Positions 57,451 to 64,000 of a stretch of DNA of 64,000 nt are shown here, one piece after another. Position numbers and translations under genes: made by a program. The notes under the pieces are model-generated. The model made no database searches, was not told where the DNA came from, and worked only from the letters and a program-made list of their open reading frames with translations. Source of the stretch: Pseudomonadota bacterium (lineage in GTDB: Bacteria > Desulfobacterota > Desulfobulbia > Desulfobulbales > Desulfocapsaceae); contig JAHJNL010000086.1 in NCBI GenBank assembly GCA_018820855.1, forward strand, positions 1 through 64,000. The letters run 5' to 3'. The number at the start of each line of letters is the position of its first letter. Positions within the stretch are counted from its first letter, which is position 1.

Positions 57451-57466
57451 TGTTGATTCTTCAACA
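57451..57466. promoter_or_regulatory. NifA upstream activating site
   Basis: TGTTGATTCTTCAACA fits the NifA site TGT-N10-ACA exactly and is a perfect 6-bp dyad. It lies 144 bp upstream of the sigma-54 promoter, the usual distance. Confidence 0.75.
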
Positions 57467-57594
57467 AAATTGAAGAAATGTAACAACAAAACTGTCAAAA
57501 ATGCAATTTTACTCCACATCAAAAACGAGACGGATGTATGGGTAACAGATTGAAATAGCATAAGCAAAATATTTGACTGGTCCCTCCTTCCGTT

Positions 57595-57610
57595 TGGCAT
57601 GATATTCGCA
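57595..57610 (+). promoter_or_regulatory. sigma-54 promoter of the amidotransferase-nifV operon
   Basis: TGGCATGATATTCGCA has the invariant GG and GC of -24/-12 promoters at correct spacing and only two mismatches in less conserved positions. It is 90 bp before the amidotransferase start. Confidence 0.75.
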
Positions 57611-57699
57611 ATTCTAGAGTAATTGATTTCTAAAAAAATTCGGCTTTGACTGATCCATGAAGTCTGGAAGCGAGCCTCAAGCGTTAAGGAGAGTGGCTG

Positions 57700-58422
57700 A
57701 TGGAACTGGCTGTTATTCAACACAGTCCCTGGGAGGGGCCTGGCCGTTATCTCAGACAGGCGGCCCTGGAACGGGGTGTTAGCCTTACCCTGATCAGGGC
57801 CTGGGAGAGGAAGTTTCCTGACCCGAGAGCCTTTTCCGGTTTTATTTTCCTGGGCGGTAGTGCAGGTGTCCATGAAGAGAAGCGCTATCCATTTTTGCAG
57901 ATGGAAAAAGAGTACCTGAAAAAACGTATTCTCGAGACAGACCAACCCTGCCTGGGGATTTGTCTGGGACACCATTTGCTTGCCGAGGCCTTTGGGGCTC
58001 GGGTGGGTCCTAATTTCTGCTCTTCAATCGGTGCCTGTGAAACTCTCCTGACGGAAGCCGGTCGTAATCATCCGGTTTTCAGTGGGTTCACCCGCAGATT
58101 TCCGACCTTCAAGTGGCATGGACAGGCGGTGATTCCACCACTTCCCAATTATTTTGAGATACTGGCAACTTCAAAAGAGTGCCAGGTCGAGGCCTTCAGT
58201 ATAGCGGCACGACCCTATGTTATAGGTATTCAGTTCGACAATCATGCCGCCCATCCTGACGATGTCCGCCGCTGGTATGCACGGGATAAGATCTGGCTTG
58301 ATTCCGTCTATCCTCTGCATATCAGTATTGAAGAACTGATTGAAAAAATAAGAAAGGTGAACAGTTTGTTTTTGCATGATTTTTCCCTGTTATTTTCCAA
58401 TTTTGTGGAGCTTTGCCACTGA
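57700..58422 (+). CDS. class I glutamine amidotransferase-like protein upstream of nifV
   Basis: The 240-residue protein has the class I glutamine amidotransferase fold with nucleophile Cys88 in GICLGHH. The usual catalytic His and Glu, expected in a QFHxE context, are replaced: the local sequence is IQFDNHAAHPDD (Asp180, His182), so the triad is altered or rearranged. The start follows GGAGAGTGGCTG-like bases. It overlaps nifV by one base (TGATG) and shares its sigma-54 promoter. I infer a role linked to nitrogen fixation or nitrogen assimilation; the substrate is unknown. Confidence 0.8.
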   Translation: MELAVIQHSPWEGPGRYLRQAALERGVSLTLIRAWERKFPDPRAFSGFIFLGGSAGVHEEKRYPFLQMEKEYLKKRILETDQPCLGICLGHHLLAEAFGARVGPNFCSSIGACETLLTEAGRNHPVFSGFTRRFPTFKWHGQAVIPPLPNYFEILATSKECQVEAFSIAARPYVIGIQFDNHAAHPDDVRRWYARDKIWLDSVYPLHISIEELIEKIRKVNSLFLHDFSLLFSNFVELCH

Positions 58423-59552
58423 TGAAAAAACTCGAAAACAGAGCAGTCAAAATTATTGACACGACGCTGAGAGAGGGAGAGCAGTCCCCTGGCGTTTTCT
58501 TTGATCTCGCTGTGAAGAAAAAAATTATCGACGGGCTTGCACGGCTTGGCGTTGATGAGATAGAGATTGGTGTTGCCAGCCAGGAAAACAGTGATCTTCA
58601 GGCCCTGGCCTATTATATCCGCAGCATGCATCCACAGCAGGCCTTTTCTCTTTGGTGCCGTTGTCAGGAAACAGATATTCTCTATGGCGCTTCCCTGCGT
58701 CCTGCCTGTCTTGCCTTGTCCATTCCCGCATCCGATCTGCATCTTGAAAAAAAATTGGGGAAGGACCGGGAGTGGGCTGTGCAGCGGCTAAGACAGTCCA
58801 TCAGCCAGGCTTTGGCAGCTGGAGTACCGAGGGTTGCGGTCGGTCTCGAAGATGCAAGCCGGGCAGAGCCGCAGTTTGTCCTGGAGCTGGCGAGAGCGGC
58901 CGAAGAGGCAGGGGCCTTTCGTCTGCGCCTGGCAGACACTGTGGGGATCTGCACTCCGAGTAGCATTATCCGGTTACTTGAGGGATTTGATGGGCTGAGG
59001 CTGGAACTGGGAATCCATTGCCACAACGATTTCGGCATGGCCACAGCCAACACCATTACTGGCCTGGATCATGGTGCTGTGTGGGGGGATGTGACTCTTC
59101 TCGGCCTTGGAGAACGTGCCGGTAACAGCCGTCTGGAGGAGGTCCTTGCCTTTCTCACCCTGCAGAAGAAAACAGGAGCTTACAATTTGAACGGACTGCC
59201 TGAGCTGAGCAGGATGGTGGCAAGGGAGAGCGGTCAGGAGATAGCACCATCCCGTCCTATCATCGGCGAGAATCTGTTTTGCTGCGAGACCGGTATTCAT
59301 CTGCAGGGGATTATGGCCGATCCTGCCACCTATGAACCTTTTGATCCGGAGCTTATCGGCGCAAGGAGAACGCTTCTTATCGGTCGGAAGGCCGGGCGAC
59401 GCAGCATCGCGGCTACTCTATGTCGATTAGGTCTGCCCCGGATAGATGAGGCAGGTCTTGCCTGTCTGACCCGGCGGGTACGTTCTTTGGCTGCTGCCCA
59501 TGAGCGTTCCCTGGCCGATCATGAAATCAGACAGCTGGCGATCAGTCCCTGA
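58422..59552 (+). CDS. nifV: homocitrate synthase
   Basis: The 376-residue protein has the HMGL-like TIM barrel with IDTTLREGEQSPGVFF near the start, LRLADTVGICTPS and GIHCHNDFGMATANTI, typical of NifV and isopropylmalate-synthase-like enzymes. It joins acetyl-CoA and 2-oxoglutarate into homocitrate, the organic ligand of the FeMo cofactor. Short length and the neighbouring nifA, nifM and nifH favour NifV over LeuA. The start ATG 58422 overlaps the amidotransferase stop. Confidence 0.88.
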   Translation: MKKLENRAVKIIDTTLREGEQSPGVFFDLAVKKKIIDGLARLGVDEIEIGVASQENSDLQALAYYIRSMHPQQAFSLWCRCQETDILYGASLRPACLALSIPASDLHLEKKLGKDREWAVQRLRQSISQALAAGVPRVAVGLEDASRAEPQFVLELARAAEEAGAFRLRLADTVGICTPSSIIRLLEGFDGLRLELGIHCHNDFGMATANTITGLDHGAVWGDVTLLGLGERAGNSRLEEVLAFLTLQKKTGAYNLNGLPELSRMVARESGQEIAPSRPIIGENLFCCETGIHLQGIMADPATYEPFDPELIGARRTLLIGRKAGRRSIAATLCRLGLPRIDEAGLACLTRRVRSLAAAHERSLADHEIRQLAISP

Positions 59553-59704
59553 GTTGTTGACATCCTTCCAGGCAGTTGACCTTAGTCCACGGAGAGTGCT
59601 CTTGCCAATATCGTCCTTATTGTTTCTACCTTCTGGACAGAATACATTTTCAGGAATCGTGTCAAAAGGCCGGTATTTGACTTTTTTTATCATAAAAAAA
59701 GAAG

Positions 59705-59741
59705 CCCATTGAGCATACCGGTTTCCTGCGTGCTCAATGGG
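59705..59741 (-). terminator. terminator of nifA, between converging nifV and nifA
   Basis: An 11-bp perfect stem (CCCATTGAGCA with TGCTCAATGGG) with a 15-nt loop, followed on the minus strand by CTTCTTTTTTT. Confidence 0.75.
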
Positions 59742-59806
59742 AAATTCAGGGGATCGAAATTGTTGGCTGGCATCCTGAGGAGGATTTGAAATGAATTGGC
59801 CGGCTT

Positions 59807-61420
59807 TTATCCGTCCAAAGCAAATGCGGGTTTGCTCAGGTTGAATTTCTTGATGCGGTAACCGATCTGGCGCTGGGTAAGGCCAAGTTCCCGCGCAGCC
59901 CGGGCCTGTACCCAACCGTTGCGACGCAGCGATGCCTCGATTTCCTGCCGTTCCAGATCCTGCAGAGAGCCGTGACCGGCGTGGATTTCCCTGGTCGGTA
60001 AATGAAATGGTTCGTTCAGAGCAGGCCTGGGTGTGGAGAGTCCACTCATGTGTGTTCTCAAATCTGCGGGATGTATGACCTGGTCATCAGCCAGGATCAC
60101 CAACCGCTCTATCAGGTTCTGTAGCTCGCGGACATTTCCAGGCCAGTCATAGGCGATCAAAAAGTCGAGAGCTGTGCGTGCCAGCATAATCTCTTTCTCG
60201 TTGCGTTCATTGCTTGAGCGTAAAAAATGGTCGAGCAGCAGAGGTATATCATCCCTTCTCTCGCGTAGTGGCGGCAGAACGATCGGCACTACATTCAAGC
60301 GGTAATAGAGGTCACTGCGAAACAGTCCTTGATCCACGTTGGATTGCAGATCGACGTTGGTGGCGGCAATGACTCGGACGTCTACTGTGAGAGTACGGGT
60401 GCCGCCGATTCGTTCAAACTGTTGTTCCTGGATAACCCGCAGCAGCTTTGCCTGAAGAAGAATGGGCAGTTCACCGATTTCGTCGAGAAAAATGGTGCCG
60501 CCATCTGCCATCTCAAATCGACCGGGCTTGGCTGCCGTTGCCCCGGTAAATGCTCCTTTGTCATGGCCGAGCAGCTCACTTTCCAGCAAGTTTTCCGGGA
60601 GTGCCGCGCAGTTAACCTTAATAAAGGGTTTATCCTTTCTCTTGCTGGCCTCGTGGAGAGCGCGCGCTACTAATTCTTTACCGGTACCGGATTCGCCAAG
60701 GAGGAGAACGGTGGCGCGACTGGGAGCAACTTTTTCGATTGTCCAGTAGACCTCCTGCATCACAACTGAATTGCCGATAATGTAATGGCGGTTGAAACGA
60801 CTGTGCAGCTCAGCCTTCAGAGATTTGTTTTCTTCAACCAGTTTCCTTTCTTTTTTGGAGATGGCGTGGTGGAGTACAAGGAACTGACCGATGAGAGTGG
60901 CCAGGATTTCCAGAAAACTCATGTCCTCCTCAAAGGATATCTCAGGACCAAAGAGATGGTCCACGGTAAGAACCCCTACAGGGACTCCTTCTACCTTCAC
61001 TGGTACTCCAAGAAATGAGAGGCTTTCTTTTTTGATCCGGCTTCTCGCCCCTGTGCGGTTCAGGAAGAGGGGCTCGCTGTGAATGTCAGGCACCACACAG
61101 GGTGAGCCGGACTGAAAGATCTGGCCGCAGATGCCTTCGGAAAGTCCATATATACCGCGCTGCTCCTCTTCTACACTGAGGCCGTAGGAGGCCTTGATGG
61201 ACAGGCGTTGTCTGTTTGGATCAACAAGAACAAGGGTGGCCCGCTCCATGTGGAGAATATCGTGAAGCACCTTGAGGACACTGCTCAGGGTGGTATCAAG
61301 ATGAACAGCGTGTCCGATAAGCTTGCAGACCTCTGACAGGGCTCTTATTTTCAGGGTCTCCAGGTGGCATGCGGCCGATAATACCTGAATCGGCTGAGCC
61401 GTTTTGTCCATAGTATTCAT
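59807..61420 (-). CDS. nifA: nitrogen-fixation activator NifA
   Basis: The 537-residue activator has a GAF domain (about 30-190), a linker, the AAA+ domain with Walker A GESGTGKE, an intact GAFTGA loop and IFLDEIGEL, and a C-terminal helix-turn-helix ([20 protein letters not shown]). It has no Cys-rich interdomain linker of the oxygen-sensing type seen in rhizobial NifA. I start at ATG 61420, after AGAGG; a GTG lies six codons upstream. Position beside nifV, nifM and nifH and the matching sites support NifA over other sigma-54 activators. Confidence 0.9.
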   Translation of the reverse strand: MNTMDKTAQPIQVLSAACHLETLKIRALSEVCKLIGHAVHLDTTLSSVLKVLHDILHMERATLVLVDPNRQRLSIKASYGLSVEEEQRGIYGLSEGICGQIFQSGSPCVVPDIHSEPLFLNRTGARSRIKKESLSFLGVPVKVEGVPVGVLTVDHLFGPEISFEEDMSFLEILATLIGQFLVLHHAISKKERKLVEENKSLKAELHSRFNRHYIIGNSVVMQEVYWTIEKVAPSRATVLLLGESGTGKELVARALHEASKRKDKPFIKVNCAALPENLLESELLGHDKGAFTGATAAKPGRFEMADGGTIFLDEIGELPILLQAKLLRVIQEQQFERIGGTRTLTVDVRVIAATNVDLQSNVDQGLFRSDLYYRLNVVPIVLPPLRERRDDIPLLLDHFLRSSNERNEKEIMLARTALDFLIAYDWPGNVRELQNLIERLVILADDQVIHPADLRTHMSGLSTPRPALNEPFHLPTREIHAGHGSLQDLERQEIEASLRRNGWVQARAARELGLTQRQIGYRIKKFNLSKPAFALDG

Positions 61421-61492
61421 GTGTAACCTCTTGCTCACTGACCTTGCGGAATATCCTGCGACTTATCTCCTGACTGAAATTGTCAGTATTTA

Positions 61493-61637
61493 GGTCATCT
61501 CGAAAAATTGCTTTTTGCCAAAGCTCTTCGTCACAGCCAAAAAATAAATTAATGCTCACATATCAACTAGCTGCTGCGCTTATTTTTTTTTGTCTGCTTC
61601 TTGATCTTGAACAAAAAATCTAATTTTTCAAGGCACC
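61493..61637. repeat. dispersed repeat, copy B (miniature inverted-repeat-like)
   Basis: A 145-bp sequence with the same blocks and order as copy A at 34947-35088, for example TCGAAAAATTGC at the left and AACAAAAAATCTAATTTTTC at the right. Reading the right end in reverse gives CTTGAAAAATTAG, so the ends are inverted copies. It lies between nifM and nifA, where it may affect read-through. Confidence 0.7.
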
Positions 61638-61756
61638 ATTAAGTCAAAAGGAAAGCAAAAAACGTACCATGCTGAAAACACGCTCCTTTGCGAGAGTTTC
61701 TTGGCTGGAAATTACTTTTTTGTGCAGGCTGCTCTTTTTGTCTATACAAATTTGTT

Positions 61757-62593
61757 CTATTTGTGTTTTTTTTGTAAGGTGGCAAGCCATGACTGAACTG
61801 CCTTCTTCTTGAGTTGGGAATGGATAGCCTTTCTGATTTGGGACTTTGCCTCGCCAGGTTCTGTTTTCTCGGTTTTTATCACTTCCTCACAGAGCAGGAT
61901 ATGAAACCCCATGTTCGACTCAACCACCTTGCTGATTTCTCCTGGCTCCATGGCAAAAAGGGTTTCTTCCAGGCTGGGGTAAATACCGCCTCGGGCAACC
62001 GGACCAATGCTGCCTCCCTGCAGGGCGGACGGGCATTCGGAGTAGCGCTGCGCCAATTCACTGAAATCAACTCGCGCGGCCAGGGCCTTGTCATGAACCT
62101 TGTTGATACGGGTCAGGGCTGCCTGGCGACTGTTTTCCGGAAACTGATCATTAATGGTTATGAGAATATGGCGTAGACGGCGCTGTTCAGGTGTTACCGT
62201 ATTGGCTGCTGCAAAGGCCTCCTCAACCTGCGTTTCACTGGGTGGTTGAACACCGGTTGCTACCCGCACCAGGGTGGCTTCCACGGTCAGGTCTACTTCA
62301 AGGGCGGTGGCCATGCTCCTCAGATCCAAATCATTTGCTGCCATATCCTGCTCAAACCTCTCTGGCGATTCGTAGCGTTTGGCAATACCAGCCATGGCAT
62401 CCTGGACTGATTTTTGCGGCACCACCACCTGCATACCCTCTTTACTGGTCAGTATCTTCTTTTGCATAATACATTCTTCTTCAGCCCGGCTTTGTACCGC
62501 TGCCTGCTCATGACTTGTAAGTTCACCAGGGGTACGGCGAAACATCTGCAGGGAAAATTTGAGCAGATTATAGGGAAGGGATGGTTGGAGCAT
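61757..62593 (-). CDS. nifM: NifM, peptidyl-prolyl isomerase for NifH maturation
   Basis: The 278-residue protein has the NifM layout: an N-terminal helical region with RRAEEEC-like and VVVPQKSVQDAMAGIAKRYESPERFEQDM segments, and a C-terminal PpiC/parvulin domain (RHILITINDQF, SGGSIGPVARGGIYP-like GG stretch, GFHILLCEE). NifM is needed for NifH to mature in Azotobacter. It diverges from nifH across a shared control region. GAGGTG precedes the start. Confidence 0.87.
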   Translation of the reverse strand: MLQPSLPYNLLKFSLQMFRRTPGELTSHEQAAVQSRAEEECIMQKKILTSKEGMQVVVPQKSVQDAMAGIAKRYESPERFEQDMAANDLDLRSMATALEVDLTVEATLVRVATGVQPPSETQVEEAFAAANTVTPEQRRLRHILITINDQFPENSRQAALTRINKVHDKALAARVDFSELAQRYSECPSALQGGSIGPVARGGIYPSLEETLFAMEPGEISKVVESNMGFHILLCEEVIKTEKTEPGEAKSQIRKAIHSQLKKKAVQSWLATLQKKHK

Positions 62594-62722
62594 GGCAAAT
62601 CACCTCTCTGGGGCTATGGGATGAGCGTGTGGGGGCATGTGGTTTCATTTCAGGCTGCAATGTGTCTTTTCATATCTGGTTTGCTCGGTCACTTCTTTGT
62701 TGCTGCCGTTTCCGAGTGAGAA

Positions 62723-62738
62723 TGCAAGAATGTGACCA
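62723..62738 (-). promoter_or_regulatory. sigma-54 promoter of nifM
   Basis: On the minus strand TGGTCACATTCTTGCA has the -24 GG, the -12 GC and a full TTGCA with correct spacing. It lies about 130 bp upstream of nifM. Confidence 0.6.
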
Positions 62739-62845
62739 GTCGCTCATTTTTCTTCGCTTTCCCCTGTTCTATTTTCATTTTGTCCGATTTTCCGGTCTGT
62801 TCTGATGGAGGCAAACTCTACCATTTTGTAGAGTTTCTTCGAAAA

Positions 62846-62870
62846 TGTAGCAACGTCACAAAAATGCTAC
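62846..62870. promoter_or_regulatory. possible shared NifA site between nifM and nifH
   Basis: TGTAGCAACGTCACA (62846-62860) is TGT-N9-ACA, one base short of the NifA consensus. It overlaps a dyad, GTAGCA-N12-TGCTAC (62847-62870). It is about 110 bp from the nifM promoter and 80-100 bp from the nifH promoter. Confidence 0.4.
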
Positions 62871-62940
62871 CGCCTTGCTTGAGGTCCTCTGTCCAGTCAC
62901 CTGTTTATAACTATCTGTTTTTAATGGAGATAAAAAATAA

Positions 62941-63915
<975 letters not shown>

Positions 63916-64000
63916 GCAAGGTGCCAATACCATTTTAGACAACCAAAAAGAATATACCGGTGAGGCGACACCGCCTGCCGGCCAAGTTGGAGATACAGTT

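Larger units (their letters stand above)
57310..57699. other. 390-bp intergenic region with nitrogen-fixation control sites
   Basis: No coding frame with a start signal is seen. The region holds the NifA-type upstream site and the sigma-54 promoter listed separately. Confidence 0.6.

Noticed and set aside
57266-57553. A 95-codon frame running from the end of hemW into the spacer
   Set aside because: It starts inside hemW in another frame and covers the NifA site; no ribosome binding site.

Overview
The window looks like chromosomal DNA of an anaerobic, sulfur-metabolising, nitrogen-fixing Gram-negative bacterium, most likely a Desulfobacterota member near the Desulfobulbales. The clues are a 12-haem periplasmic cytochrome, a heme-motif sensor kinase, a YedE/TusA/DsrE-type sulfur-relay cluster, many sigma-54 activators, a two-gene RdgC-like arrangement and a NifH that resembles the anaerobe (cluster III) type. 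This placement is inferred from gene content and remembered family sequences, not from a search.

Layout. 0.7-5.7 kb: a two-component system (heme-motif histidine kinase plus sigma-54 response regulator), two tandem palindromes, a sigma-54 promoter and a multiheme cytochrome related to octaheme tetrathionate reductase. 5.9-11.8 kb: a TolC/adaptor/RND efflux operon. 12-15 kb: a DUF2721 membrane protein and a polar amino-acid ABC importer. 15.3-23 kb: Pal-like lipoprotein, cmk, hisC, gatC-gatA, an HD-GYP response regulator, a histone-deacetylase-like hydrolase and 5-formyl-THF cyclo-ligase. 23.2-26 kb: divergent YedE transporter and a tusA/dsrE-like operon that ends in a 57-codon gene. 26.1-35 kb: serine hydrolase, an AT-rich candidate origin, dnaN, gyrB, gyrA and gpsA; dnaA is not beside dnaN. 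35-43 kb: AI-2E-type permease, PAS hybrid kinase, an unrecognised 436-aa protein, an ITPase, queH and a NifA-like activator. 43-47 kb: two tRNA-Ser genes, an SH3 protein, a small redox-type cluster and parB-parA with a perfect parS site. 47-57 kb: nadB, an ACT/PFL pair, two small envelope proteins, tRNA-Glu and tRNA-Lys, an RdgC-like pair, gatB, radC and hemW. 57.4-64 kb: a nitrogen-fixation island with an amidotransferase-nifV operon, nifA, nifM and nifH.

How the parts work together. Two circuits can be read almost completely from sequence. In the first, a membrane kinase with a periplasmic CxxCH motif probably phosphorylates the adjacent sigma-54 activator, which may bind the twin palindromes and drive the cytochrome from a textbook -24/-12 promoter. 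In the second, NifA probably drives three sigma-54 promoters, for amidotransferase-nifV, nifM and nifH, with a perfect TGT-N10-ACA site upstream of the first and a shared site between nifM and nifH. A roughly 145-bp repeat with inverted ends occurs twice, about 26.5 kb apart, after gpsA and between nifM and nifA. I saw no CRISPR array, rRNA operon, prophage or intact insertion sequence.
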